Shown: piece by piece, positions 17,175 through 25,823 of the stretch
Numbering within the stretch: position 1 is the first letter of the stretch
Layout: the number at the start of each line of letters is the position of its first letter
Source of the DNA: an uncultured Poribacteria bacterium
GTDB lineage: Bacteria > Poribacteria > WGA-4E > WGA-3G
Direction: 5' to 3'
DNA length: 64,000 nucleotides
Assembly (NCBI GenBank): GCA_958295855.1
Contig: OY282383.1
Coordinates: 2,088,481 to 2,152,480, forward strand
Notes under the pieces: model-generated
Database searches by the model: none
Told to the model about the DNA's origin: nothing
What the model saw: the letters and a program-made list of their open reading frames with translations, nothing else
Program-made: the position numbers and the translations under genes

Positions 17175-17504
17175 ATGCCAACGTATGACTACAAGTGTTT
17201 GGCGTGCGAAGTCCAATTTGAGCGATTTCAGGGTATTACAGCACCAGCTATCGATGTCTGTCCCGAGTGTGGCGGCAAAGTGAAACGCTTAATTGGCGCA
17301 GGCGCGGGCCTCATTTTTAAAGGCTCCGGTTTTTATATTACCGACTATCGGAGTGAAGGTTACAAGGAATCCGCAAAGAAGGATAAAAATTCTTCAAAGG
17401 ATAAAAATTCTTCAAAGGACAAGAGCACTGCCTCAGACAAAGGGGATAAAAAAGAGACGAAAACCGACCCCGGTAGCGAATCAAAAAGCAAGGCAGCTGA
17501 CTAA
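17175..17504 (+). CDS. FmdB-family zinc-ribbon protein
   Basis: 109 residues. The N-terminal 45 form the FmdB/CxxC regulatory-domain zinc ribbon (MPTYDYKCLACEVQFE, CPECGGKVKRLI), followed by GAGAGLIFKGSGFYITDYR, which is typical of the family. The C-terminal 45 residues are a lysine- and serine-rich disordered tail with repeated KDKNSS units. FmdB proteins were named for a formamidase operon, but their function is unproven. I use the ATG at 17175 because the upstream in-frame codons precede the family start. GGAGGAG lies 11 bases before it. Confidence 0.85.
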   Translation: MPTYDYKCLACEVQFERFQGITAPAIDVCPECGGKVKRLIGAGAGLIFKGSGFYITDYRSEGYKESAKKDKNSSKDKNSSKDKSTASDKGDKKETKTDPGSESKSKAAD

Positions 17505-17565
17505 AACGGTGCCTTAAAGGGATATGCGCGCTTAGAGAGCGCGCCTACAAGAATACGGAGTTGCA

Positions 17566-18516
17566 GTGCATAATCACAGTCACCATCATCACGATGAGAT
17601 GCCCGCGCATAACCATCAAACGCGTCTCCAGAAGAAATTTAAGATTGCTATGCTTGTCACGTTTTTTGTCTTCCTTGGAGAAGTTATCGGGGGCATCTGG
17701 TCGGGGAGCTTAGCGTTGCTAAGCGACGCGGCACATGTGATGTCCGATGTTGCCTCGCTTCTCATCAGTTGGCTGGCAATCTACCTATCCACACGTCCTG
17801 CTACCCCGTCTCGAACTTACGGCTATCATCGCGCCGAGGTCTTCGCCGCATTTATTAACGGTGTGTCCCTCATCGGGATTACGGGTTGGATTTTTTACGA
17901 GGCATACCAACGTTATACTGCACCGGAGCCAATTAAACTAACAGGGATGCTTATTGTGGGGTTTCTCGGCCTTGTCGCGAATCTCATCATCTTATGGCAA
18001 CTCCACGGGGGCAGCAACAATGAGTGGCATAGCAACCTCAATGTCCGCAGTGCAATGCTGCATGTGATTGGGGATACGCTCTCTTCGGTGGTTGTTGTCG
18101 TCGGCGGAGCCATCATCTATTGGACAGGGTGGTACCCGATTGATGCAATTCTCAGTTTCATCATCGGTGGAATTATTCTCTTTGGCGCGATAAACGTTAC
18201 AAAAGAATCGGTGCATATCTTGCTTGAAAACTCACCGCGGAGTACAGACGCACACACCGTTGCAAAGCATCTCTGTGGTTTAGAGCCGGTCAAAGATGTC
18301 CACGATATGCACATCTGGTCGCTGTGCTCCAATTATTGTGTGTTGAGCGCGCATGTTGTCATTGACGAAAATACCGCTTTGGTTCCCGACGAGATTCTGA
18401 AACAGATTAACGCGGAATTACAAACGCATTTCGGCATTGGGCATGCCACCCTTCAACTGGAACAAATTGGGTGCACGCGGGCGGGAAATCTCCTGTGCAA
18501 CACGCAACATCAATGA
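17566..18516 (+). CDS. Cation diffusion facilitator (zinc/cobalt/cadmium efflux, CzcD-like)
   Basis: 316 residues with a His-rich N-terminus (HNHSHHHHDE) that probably binds metal. Six transmembrane segments follow, with the CDF signature SLALLSDAAHVMSDVASL containing the HxxxD metal site in helix 2 and a second site (HVIGDTLSS) in helix 5. The C-terminal cytoplasmic domain (VKDVHDMHIWSLCSNYCVLSAHV) is the family dimerisation domain. These transporters export Zn(II) or related ions using the proton gradient. The start is GTG 17566, six bases after ACGGAG. It is convergent with the ferritin-like gene downstream. Confidence 0.92.
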   Translation: MHNHSHHHHDEMPAHNHQTRLQKKFKIAMLVTFFVFLGEVIGGIWSGSLALLSDAAHVMSDVASLLISWLAIYLSTRPATPSRTYGYHRAEVFAAFINGVSLIGITGWIFYEAYQRYTAPEPIKLTGMLIVGFLGLVANLIILWQLHGGSNNEWHSNLNVRSAMLHVIGDTLSSVVVVVGGAIIYWTGWYPIDAILSFIIGGIILFGAINVTKESVHILLENSPRSTDAHTVAKHLCGLEPVKDVHDMHIWSLCSNYCVLSAHVVIDENTALVPDEILKQINAELQTHFGIGHATLQLEQIGCTRAGNLLCNTQHQ

Positions 18517-18521
18517 AAGCG

Positions 18522-19064
18522 TTAAGTGTGATGCGCTTTTAAGCGGTGTGCTTTGCGAATCAGGGCGGCATCCTTAGAAAACCGTTGTGTCGCTTGCACC
18601 AACCCATCTAGGTGCGACACCATATCCTTCTCAACCTGCACAATGCGGTTCATCAGGTAGGGCTGATTGCTTTGCTGAATCGCTTTTCTGATGATAGAAA
18701 GCAGGTACATATAGATAGTATCGGCTTCGCCTCCTTCAATTGCAATGGCAATTGCAAAGGCTTCATCCAGCGAAATCTGTCCGCTATTCACCTTCCGTTC
18801 ATGGGCATCCAGCGCATCCGTAATCTGTTGTACTGGGATATCCGACACCTCTGTCACAGGCGAATCAATCCCGAAGGTTTCAATGCACAAAGAACGCCCG
18901 AAATCGACGAGAATGTAGTGTTGCCATTCCTCAGTGCTCATCCGTTCCCAGAATCGTGCAATCCGTTCATCAAAGTCCCCCAAAAGTAGTGAGAGGGAGG
19001 CGTATAGTTTCGCTTGCCGCAGTTCAATATCTTGGCACAGGTCAAAGAGGGCTCCTAATGTCAA
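18522..19064 (-). CDS. Ferritin-like (rubrerythrin-type) diiron protein
   Basis: 180 residues forming a four-helix bundle. Helix 1 has DIELRQAKLYASL, helix 2 TEEWQHYILVDF with the ExxH metal motif, helix 3 FAIAIAIEGGEADTIYMY, and helix 4 VEKDMVSHLDGL with a second Glu and His. These residues fit a carboxylate-bridged diiron site as in rubrerythrins and ferritins. There is no rubredoxin domain, so peroxidase activity would need another electron donor. Oxidative-stress protection or iron handling is a reasonable inference. Downstream is the convergent metal exporter, but they are separate transcripts. Confidence 0.7.
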   Translation of the reverse strand: MTLGALFDLCQDIELRQAKLYASLSLLLGDFDERIARFWERMSTEEWQHYILVDFGRSLCIETFGIDSPVTEVSDIPVQQITDALDAHERKVNSGQISLDEAFAIAIAIEGGEADTIYMYLLSIIRKAIQQSNQPYLMNRIVQVEKDMVSHLDGLVQATQRFSKDAALIRKAHRLKAHHT

Positions 19065-19147
19065 AGGTTTTCCTTTCTGTTAAAGTAGTAGGCACACCAT
19101 CAAGATGCTGTCGGGGTTACAAACCCCGCCCACAGTTATGCTGTAAA

Positions 19148-20251
19148 CTATATGTGCAGCGGCAAAGGAATCGCAGTGCCAGCCAACATGCTCTGCGTAA
19201 CCGCTTCCGTGAACTCCATATACTTCACGCCGGTGTCAAAATCGGTATGCGTGATAACCTCCACGCCGCGGATGGCATTTACAAATTCTTCTTCCACGCG
19301 CCAAGCCCCCGCCTCTTCATCTGGGATATCAATCTCATTTAGCTGAGCATCGCCTTTTTGCCCACCGAAGAGTCTATTTCCTGAGAATTTCAAAGTCCCG
19401 TTGCTCCCAAAAACGAAGACTTCTGGGGTGCCTGCCAATCCCGCAACGTTAGAAACCTGCATGTGGAGCTGTGCGCCGCACGCCAGCTCTCCGACAACAT
19501 CAATATGCTCCGGAATCCGCACGGCACGCATCACGCCATCGGCATCGGGCCGCATTTTGACGAACGTTTTGCCCATCGCCATAATCCGCGTCGCTTCCCC
19601 AACCCAGCGCATCAACGCTTCGTACCAAATCCCCATGCTCATGATGTTAAGCCCGCTGAGGTCAAAATCTTGTCGCCACTGGCGGGGTGCCTCGGTGTCC
19701 AGAAATGCGCCGCCTGCTCGCACTTCAACAGCAAGCACATCCCCGATATAGCCTTCGGCGATAAGCCGTTTTATCGTGTTATCTACCCTCAGCGTCATCG
19801 GCGAGGGGACAATCTGCGCGATGAGGTGCGTTTTCTGACGCGCCGCATGCCGCATCGTATGCGCTTCTCTCGCATTCATCGCCATTCGTGCCTCGCACAT
19901 CACGTGTTTATTTGCCTCAAGTGCCGCCACGGTGGCGCGGCAGTGCATATAGGGCCATGTTCCGATGACAATTGTGTTGGTATCTGCATCGGCGATGGCA
20001 TCTTGCCAACTGCCGTAGGTTTTCGGGATACCGAACTGCTCTGCCACCCGTTGTGAGGACGCTTGGCTTCGATTGCAGACACCGATAATCTCTACGCCTT
20101 CGATGGCTTGTAAGCCTGGAATATGCCGTGAGGTCGTATTTCCACCCGCACCGATAATACCGACTCGAATTGTGTCTTGTGCCGTTTTTCTGCCGCTACC
20201 ACTCCCTAATACATCTGCAGAAACGATACCCGGAATTGTACTTTGTGCCAC
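19148..20251 (-). CDS. Gfo/Idh/MocA-family oxidoreductase
   Basis: 367 residues. The Rossmann fold starts at about residue 28 with VGIIGAGGNTTSRHIPGL and continues with GVCNRS and the family pattern of NAD(P)-dependent sugar dehydrogenases. The usual catalytic EKP-type motif reads CEARMAMN here, so the lysine is replaced by arginine. The C-terminal half is the typical alpha/beta substrate domain (GGAFLDTEAPRQWRQDFDLSG). Substrate unknown, likely a sugar or inositol. The start is GTG 20251, eight bases after GGAAGGAG. It is one of two such genes in the window, the other at 39058. Confidence 0.85.
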   Translation of the reverse strand: MAQSTIPGIVSADVLGSGSGRKTAQDTIRVGIIGAGGNTTSRHIPGLQAIEGVEIIGVCNRSQASSQRVAEQFGIPKTYGSWQDAIADADTNTIVIGTWPYMHCRATVAALEANKHVMCEARMAMNAREAHTMRHAARQKTHLIAQIVPSPMTLRVDNTIKRLIAEGYIGDVLAVEVRAGGAFLDTEAPRQWRQDFDLSGLNIMSMGIWYEALMRWVGEATRIMAMGKTFVKMRPDADGVMRAVRIPEHIDVVGELACGAQLHMQVSNVAGLAGTPEVFVFGSNGTLKFSGNRLFGGQKGDAQLNEIDIPDEEAGAWRVEEEFVNAIRGVEVITHTDFDTGVKYMEFTEAVTQSMLAGTAIPLPLHI

Positions 20252-20368
20252 TTAATTTGCTCCTTCCATTTTTTGTGTCGCATTATCTATTTTAACAGAA
20301 ATCTAAAATCATGTCAAGCGGTAATTTCAGGTCAACAGGGGAATTTCGTTTTGAAATCCGCCGCGGAT

Positions 20369-20545
20369 TTATAGCCCTATCAGGGCGACATGTTTATAGC
20401 CGTGTCTGAGGGCCCCTCGTCTTTAGCCCTGTAAGGGCGACATGTGCTTATTGTGGTTCAGACACTGCACACATTTCACCCTGACAGGGTTTTGGTTTTT
20501 GTGTGATGCGCGCGGCTATACACATTTCACCCTTACAGGGCTAAG
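20369..20545. repeat. Composite palindromic repeat, copy A
   Basis: A palindromic unit at 20369-20393 is followed by a composite of three: 20422-20446, then ACCCTGACAGGGTTTTGG near 20477, then ACCCTTACAGGGCTAA near 20527-20542. The spacers (TTGTGGTTCAGACACTGCAC and TTTTTGTGTGATGCGCG) recur in copies at 24991 and 25693. The last unit supplies the TAG stop of the methylase gene on the minus strand. Confidence 0.85.
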
Positions 20546-23447
20546 CGGCATCCAACGTAACCTTCGACTTCTTGCCGCCGTGGATGCTTGGCTCCTGGCA
20601 TAGCATTTTGCGGAGCAGTGCAAGCCCCTCATGCACATCAGGACGCTCCGCCTCCGTGATACTGAGCACCTCTGATAACAATAACCGATCGAGTTCATGG
20701 CGCACCGGGTCGGCATCCATCTGATTAAACGGCAGCATCTGCTGATGCTTCAGTTCATTGAAAATCCGCTCCGCGTTTGCCAATGCTTCAGCGGGAAGTT
20801 GACGGACATCCAACGTCGCCATCGATTCTAGAGAGGCTTTTGAACCTCTGCCACGCCCTGGGTGCTGCTTGCTACAACTTAGCCAATAGCATAAGAGTCC
20901 TAACGTAGAATTGCCCCATAGCGTCCATACGTGCTCATAAACCTTCTTTTTTTCAAAAACGATGTTGGGAATTGAATCAACGCCGATAGCCTCTTGTTCT
21001 GTGAACATTACAGCAAGGGAGTGCGAATTGAAACCCATATCTCTGTTAAAGTGAACCCTACCATTGCGTTCTAATATCTTCTGCGCTTTGGCTTTCGCAT
21101 GCGGGCGGATAAATGCATGGGAATCGGGGAAAACAACCATTGAACGTTGCGTTTTACAATCAACTTTCCACAAGCACGGATATTCAGCAGTATCGGTACA
21201 TCCTATTTCAACGTCAAACGCCCCTCGCTTTCCTGCATCGTGAATATCCCTATGATCTGCCCCGATTTTCGCAATTTCTGATACAGAACAGATGTGGATG
21301 TCAATAGCCTCTTTCTGTCGAGGGAGTTGCAACACTCCATTTGCGAGTTGGTATGCCGATTGAACCACAGTCAGGTCTTTGATGCGGGATACGGGCCATC
21401 CAACCTCACCAGATGCCAAGGGAGCGGAAATGACGTGCCCGATAATATCATCGCCGATCTGGATAAAATTGCCTCTATTAATGCCATCTTCGAGTTGCCG
21501 GATCTCCTTAAATTCGTGGATTGCCCTCGCAACTTCCAAAGCCTCTAGTTCGCCATCGGGGGGCCGCGTGAGGCACACGAACGTCCCGCGCCCTGTGTTT
21601 TTTGACTCTCCCTTCGTAGCGATGACGAGACACTCTGCCATGCTAGTATCGGCTGAAAATGCACACTTCTCAATGTTTGCATCCGCAATGGTAATGACAA
21701 TTATGTCGTGGTATTCCTTTGACCACAATCTCCGTACTTTATACCAACTATTCCCTACGATAGCTGTCAATGGCAACACAAATGCCATCTTGCCCTTGCG
21801 TTTCAGCATCCTGTCCGCGAGATCGACAAAGTCGACACCGAGGCCAGGGTTATTGCCTCTAAAGCGACATTTCTGTGCCTTCCGCGACGCTCGCATTGCC
21901 TCCGCTTCTTTTTTGTCGGCGAAAATGCTCTTGGGCAGATTAGAGTTGCTATCAGCACCACCCCGCGTGTAGGGCGGATTCTGAATGACAATGTCAAATT
22001 CGCGATGTCTGAACGCGTCCCGAAGGCTAGTGGTTTCGGTGCCTTGTCCGGTGGCGGTTTCCGTTGTACCAAGGTTCAACGGGAGCGTGCCCCCCGGGTC
22101 GCTGAGCAGGTTGAGTGCCCCGATGCCGTAAAGCCCATCCTCGCGCGGCGTGCCATACGGCATTGTGTGGATGCGCGTGCCACCAATGCGAACATCAGGA
22201 TAGGTGCTGGCAATGATAGAGGCGGTGAGGTGTGCGGCATTCGGTAGAATATCACACCCGACAAGATTATTCTCCATCATGTCTTGATGGATGGCTTCTC
22301 CTTTACCGCCTGCCTGCTCGTGAAGCATGAGGAGGCGTTGATAAACACCGTTGAGAAGTGAACCCGTGCCGCAGGCAAAATCTGCGATTTTCAGTTTTTT
22401 GGCATCACCCTTGAGTTCTGGTAGGACGAGCGCGCAAAGCAGTGCCGAAGATTCGGGGCGGGTATAGTTCGCCTTGAGAATTTTCCGATTGTCGATGAGT
22501 TTCTGGAACACGATACCGGCGAGTTCATGTTCTTGTGCAAGCCCCATTTTCTCTAACTCGCGGGCAGTATCTCGTAGCACGCTCAGTACCTCACCGACGA
22601 GTTTATCATCGGCGGAGAGCGTTTCGACGAGGTCGTAAGCGACATTGAAAATCGGGGCATAATTAATCTTTTGGATTTCTCGCCAGGCGCGGAGGACTTT
22701 GTCTGAGTCGAGCTGGCCGTAATCGGCGGTAAGTTCACTGAGCGATGGGACAGTTTCTAGGTCAGGTTTGCGTGCGAGGGAGCTCTGGAAGACGAGGGCA
22801 TTGCTAATTATCAGCATTGCCATCTGTGCTGCTTGTTCGCCCGGTTCTTGTACGAGAAGTTGGCCTATCTTTTTACCGATATGTGGACGTTGTTGAATAG
22901 CCCTGTCCACGATGACGGCAGCACGATGGATACCCTGTTCCAGTGTTTCGGCGGCTTGCTCAATTTTGGTGATGGGTGTTGCGCCAATGCGGATAGCGGT
23001 TGCCATGTCGGCAATACTACCTTGGAGCCAGCCTTCTTTCGGGAATCTGTAGGGTTCGTCAACATTGAGCAGGGTATAGGCAAAATCTTTTGCGGCTTCC
23101 AGATTCTCTCGGATGTCGTGGCGTGGCATTGTGCGGAATCTGTAGGGGAGGCGGATTGCGATTGCACTGGCAATAGTTTCAAGTGTAGTGCGGAGGGTAT
23201 TGCCGAGGTAACGTTCGCGTGCCTGTTTTTCGCCGGTTTCATTGGGTCCCCGCTTGTCGTCAATTTTTACCTCGACAGCCATCGGGTAACGTTCTATTGT
23301 GCGGATGATGGCATCGGGTTTGCCTTGATTTTCGACGAGGGGTTTTGTCGTCTGTTCGTCGATATGCCATGTGGCACTCATCGGCATCAGGATTTCGACG
23401 AAGAGGGTAGTGATGGTGTCTTCGCTGTTGGTGTGTTGGTGGTTCAT
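20541..23447 (-). CDS. Single-chain nuclease-DNA methylase (type IIG-like), paralog A
   Basis: 968 residues. The N-terminal domain has a PD-(D/E)XK-like pattern: D45 in GKPDAIIRT, then E59 and K61 in AVEVK. After a helical region comes an N6-adenine methylase with the SAM motif ADFACGTGSLLNG and the catalytic NPPY motif (IQNPPYTRGG). The C-terminal 400 residues would hold target recognition. This order (nuclease, methylase, specificity in one chain) is that of type IIG enzymes. The ATG at 23447 has AAGGAA just upstream; the longer frame begins with an unlikely TTG. A diverged paralog lies at 52783-55752, sharing the ends (LCxEPSIHGGK). No separate specificity or translocase gene is adjacent. 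Confidence 0.8.
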   Translation of the reverse strand: MNHQHTNSEDTITTLFVEILMPMSATWHIDEQTTKPLVENQGKPDAIIRTIERYPMAVEVKIDDKRGPNETGEKQARERYLGNTLRTTLETIASAIAIRLPYRFRTMPRHDIRENLEAAKDFAYTLLNVDEPYRFPKEGWLQGSIADMATAIRIGATPITKIEQAAETLEQGIHRAAVIVDRAIQQRPHIGKKIGQLLVQEPGEQAAQMAMLIISNALVFQSSLARKPDLETVPSLSELTADYGQLDSDKVLRAWREIQKINYAPIFNVAYDLVETLSADDKLVGEVLSVLRDTARELEKMGLAQEHELAGIVFQKLIDNRKILKANYTRPESSALLCALVLPELKGDAKKLKIADFACGTGSLLNGVYQRLLMLHEQAGGKGEAIHQDMMENNLVGCDILPNAAHLTASIIASTYPDVRIGGTRIHTMPYGTPREDGLYGIGALNLLSDPGGTLPLNLGTTETATGQGTETTSLRDAFRHREFDIVIQNPPYTRGGADSNSNLPKSIFADKKEAEAMRASRKAQKCRFRGNNPGLGVDFVDLADRMLKRKGKMAFVLPLTAIVGNSWYKVRRLWSKEYHDIIVITIADANIEKCAFSADTSMAECLVIATKGESKNTGRGTFVCLTRPPDGELEALEVARAIHEFKEIRQLEDGINRGNFIQIGDDIIGHVISAPLASGEVGWPVSRIKDLTVVQSAYQLANGVLQLPRQKEAIDIHICSVSEIAKIGADHRDIHDAGKRGAFDVEIGCTDTAEYPCLWKVDCKTQRSMVVFPDSHAFIRPHAKAKAQKILERNGRVHFNRDMGFNSHSLAVMFTEQEAIGVDSIPNIVFEKKKVYEHVWTLWGNSTLGLLCYWLSCSKQHPGRGRGSKASLESMATLDVRQLPAEALANAERIFNELKHQQMLPFNQMDADPVRHELDRLLLSEVLSITEAERPDVHEGLALLRKMLCQEPSIHGGKKSKVTLDAA

Positions 23448-23635
23448 AAAGTTCCTTATCAATGGATTTATAGCCCTATAAGGGCGACATGTTTATAGCC
23501 GCGTCTGAAGGCCCTTCGTCTTTAGCCCTGTAAGGGCCACATGTGCTTATTGTCTGAATCAGGATTTATAGGATAAGAGGGACTGTTAGAAAAGCAACGA
23601 GCCCCTCTATCACTGGAGTGACAGATCACTTTTGC
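23448..23635. repeat. Intergenic stretch with two palindromic repeats
   Basis: Units at 23467-23491 and 23521-23545, the second with a GGGCCAC variant. The linker between them (TTATAGCCGCGTCTGAAGGC) also occurs after the unit at 20369, so this is a second copy of that pair. Confidence 0.8.
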
Positions 23636-24280
23636 CTACAGTGCTTGTGTGGGAATCCAAGGGATATCCACTGCCAGTTCGCTTCGCAACGCTTCAATCT
23701 CTTGAGACAGGAAAGAGAGCAAACGGTGCATTATTTGGGTTGCATCGTCTGCCGGGCGAACCTCAACAACGCATTCAAGTTCTTTCCGCAATTGATCCGC
23801 TTCATTGAGTCGGGACCACTTGTGAATCCGGGCACGGCGGTGTTGCTGCAGCCATGCGCGATTGAGACGAAGTGTGGAAACATGATATTCGCCGCACGGC
23901 GTGAGGGGCTGCAGCAAACCACGGTCCGATTCTACGAAATGGACACCTCCATCTTGTTCCCGACACGGATCTGCGAAGCGATATCCTCGGTGAAGTTGTT
24001 CTCTTGTCGGCCATTTGTCATGTTTTATCATATTGCACGGAATGCAAACCCAATACAGGTTGGTGTAGTCATTGACAGGGCCTCCTCTGCTTCGCGGTTT
24101 GAAATGGTCAATGCAAAAGGCTTGGCGGCCGCCCTTCATTTGTTCGTGAACGCCGCAATAGGCACAACGGTAGCCGAAGTCTCTGCGTAGATAAGGCTCT
24201 GCGTTCCGATACCCGGTCCTGCCTCGCATGACAGGAGGTGATTCCCGTCGGTGGATACGAGGGAACGTTCTTTGATTCAC
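23636..24280 (-). CDS. HNH endonuclease
   Basis: 214 residues. Near residue 35 begins an HNH nuclease domain: CAYCG, then CIDHFKPRSRGGPVNDYTNL, then WVCIPCN, giving the zinc-knuckle cysteines and the catalytic His of the DH pair. The remaining 120 residues are helical and basic, and may contact DNA or a partner. The GTG start overlaps the stop of the upstream Phd-like gene by four bases (GTGA), so the two are translationally coupled. This suggests an antitoxin-like regulator with a nuclease effector, but that is an inference. Confidence 0.8.
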   Translation of the reverse strand: MNQRTFPRIHRRESPPVMRGRTGYRNAEPYLRRDFGYRCAYCGVHEQMKGGRQAFCIDHFKPRSRGGPVNDYTNLYWVCIPCNMIKHDKWPTREQLHRGYRFADPCREQDGGVHFVESDRGLLQPLTPCGEYHVSTLRLNRAWLQQHRRARIHKWSRLNEADQLRKELECVVEVRPADDATQIMHRLLSFLSQEIEALRSELAVDIPWIPTQAL

Positions 24281-24696
24281 ATCAATTCCTTCAATTCGCG
24301 GAGTTTGGTAATGACTTCCTCAAATCTTTGCATCCAATTTTCGTCCCGCGCAGCGGCTTTCCGCTGCATTGATTGTATGAGCGGCTGCGCTGCTTCGGCA
24401 TCGTCAAGTTGCACGTCTAACTGTGCCAATTCAACGTCCTCTTCCGGCGTTAAGCCAGATGAAAACTTCTTATCTAGCAACCGATGATAAGCCTCAAGCA
24501 GATGGGCAGGGAGTTCATAAGCAAAGAGGTTTTCACCTTCATCCGGGTGCCATTTGCGATACTCATCCATCGGGACAATCGCTGCCACAGGCTTGCCATT
24601 GTGTTCAAGCACAAGGCTCTCATGTCCTTCCCAACTTGTCCGTAATAAGTTTTCAATTTGATGTGGAAGCCGGTCCAATGAAATTGTTTTACGCAT
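24277..24696 (-). CDS. Phd/YefM-like antitoxin-type protein
   Basis: 139 residues. The N-terminal 50 match the Phd/YefM DNA-binding fold: a short beta strand, then LPHQIENLLRTSWEGHESLVLEHNGKPVAAIVPMDEYRKW, where the last part is the usual AAIVPMxEY signature. The C-terminal half is long, acidic and helical, ending LRELKELM. Classical Phd proteins are about 75 residues, so this has an extra tail that may bind the downstream product. The coupled HNH gene stands where a toxin gene would. An ATG with AGGAGGTGC upstream sets the start. Confidence 0.7.
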   Translation of the reverse strand: MRKTISLDRLPHQIENLLRTSWEGHESLVLEHNGKPVAAIVPMDEYRKWHPDEGENLFAYELPAHLLEAYHRLLDKKFSSGLTPEEDVELAQLDVQLDDAEAAQPLIQSMQRKAAARDENWMQRFEEVITKLRELKELM

Positions 24697-24794
24697 GGGC
24701 GCACCTCCTTTTCAAGTGCATTTTCAGTCACTATTATACCGTATTCTTTGGCATGCTTGCCACCGCTTCTGCAATGCCCTCGGTCATTTCGTTT

Positions 24795-24953
24795 GGCGAT
24801 AACACTTTTTGGATTTGTCTGTCCGTACCTCGCGCGTAACGCCTCTTCATCAAAGGGTTTGTTCATGTATTCAGCCCTGCCTCTTGCGAGTTCAAGGCTT
24901 CTCTCTGTATGCCAGCCCGGGCAGATGGCATTGACATTGATATTGTACCGGCC
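24795..24953 (-). pseudogene. 159-bp duplicated fragment of the SDR gene
   Basis: The sequence matches 25968-26126 with only about three differences. It encodes an internal piece of the short-chain dehydrogenase at 25824 (NVNAICPGWHTERSLELARG, then ARYGQTNPKSV). It lacks the Rossmann start and the active-site tyrosine. A palindromic repeat composite follows at 24991. Confidence 0.9.
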
Positions 24954-24990
24954 AACAAATGCTTATAGTCTTGCGCGAGGGTGCCTCGTG

Positions 24991-25112
24991 TTTAGCCCTG
25001 TCAGGGCGACATGTGCGTATTGTGGTTCAGACACTGCACCCATTTCACCCTGACAGGGTTTTGGTTTTTGTGGGATGCGCGCGGCTATACACATAACGCC
25101 CTTATAGGGCTA
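24991..25112. repeat. Composite palindromic repeat, copy B
   Basis: Three palindromes in the same order as at 20422: TTTAGCCCTGTCAGGGCGAC, then CACCCTGACAGGGTTTTGG, then ACGCCCTTATAGGGCTAA. Spacers match the other copies. Confidence 0.85.
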
Positions 25113-25247
25113 AAGCTCGGAAGTTTATTTACGCCGAACCGCCAACGAATTCGCATTAAACCGTAATTCCATGTTGTATTTTTCGCCTTACCCTTCGTTG
25201 CGACACCGAATGCCTTTGTGTGTTGTGGGTATGCAGCGACATCGCGC

Positions 25248-25649
25248 CTACTGGCTATCCGGCGGCACCTCAAGACTTAGTCCCGCTGCCTCTCCCGGCG
25301 GAACAGGATAGTGCTCAACCCGAACATCAGCAGTCACACCTGTACCCTCCAGCGGCACAATCAACAGCCGCCCACCGAGCGCAGTGACAATGCTTATGAA
25401 GGTATCAAGCCGTGGCGCGGACTCGCTAGAGAGCTGCTCCAGCAGCACCTCGGGCTCAAGCCCGATGTGCTTAGCAAAGATGGAAACCCCGCCTTGCGCT
25501 TCCACAACGTTCTGGAGCCCTAGTAAAAAGAAGGGCGTGTCACCGTCTACTTGGTATTCTTCTAACGACACGTCAAGATAGCTCATTGCATTCTCTGGGG
25601 CGGCAAGGCGTGCCATTAGGTACTCGCGCCAGTCTCCCATTTCCTTCAT
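25248..25649 (-). CDS. HigA-like addiction-module antidote (XRE-type HTH)
   Basis: 133 residues. The pattern DWREYLMARLAAPENAMSYL, an LGLQNVVEAQGG helix, then IFAKHIGLEPEVLLEQLSSE and LDTFISIVTALGGRLLIVP, is that of the probable addiction-module antidote family with a helix-turn-helix. A 30-residue C-terminal extension follows. AAGGAGGT lies before ATG 25649, fixing the start; the frame is open for 58 further codons across repeat DNA. No HigB/RelE-type toxin is adjacent on either side, so it is an orphan antidote here or regulates something else. Confidence 0.75.
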   Translation of the reverse strand: MKEMGDWREYLMARLAAPENAMSYLDVSLEEYQVDGDTPFFLLGLQNVVEAQGGVSIFAKHIGLEPEVLLEQLSSESAPRLDTFISIVTALGGRLLIVPLEGTGVTADVRVEHYPVPPGEAAGLSLEVPPDSQ

Positions 25650-25692
25650 CGGTTTACCTCCTTGTATTTTCGCCAGTACACTTTTGCACGTC

Positions 25693-25805
25693 TTTAGCCC
25701 TGTCAGGGCGACATGTGCGTATTGTGGTTCAGATACTGCACACATTTCACCCTGACAGGGTTTTGGTTTTTGTGGGATGTGCGCTGCGATAAACATTACG
25801 CCCCT
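25693..25805. repeat. Composite palindromic repeat, copy C
   Basis: Begins with TTTAGCCCTGTCAGGGCGAC and continues as in copy B through ACCCTGACAGGGTTTTGG to the truncated third unit (ATTACGCCCCTAAC). It lies between the antidote and SDR genes, just past the SDR stop. Confidence 0.85.
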
Positions 25806-25823
25806 AACAAACAGTCTTTTCAC

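Noticed and set aside
24474..24866. Minus-strand reading frame beginning MNKPFDEEALRARYGQ
   Set aside because: Its first part is the duplicated SDR fragment and the rest overlaps the Phd-like gene in another frame. It has no start signal of its own.
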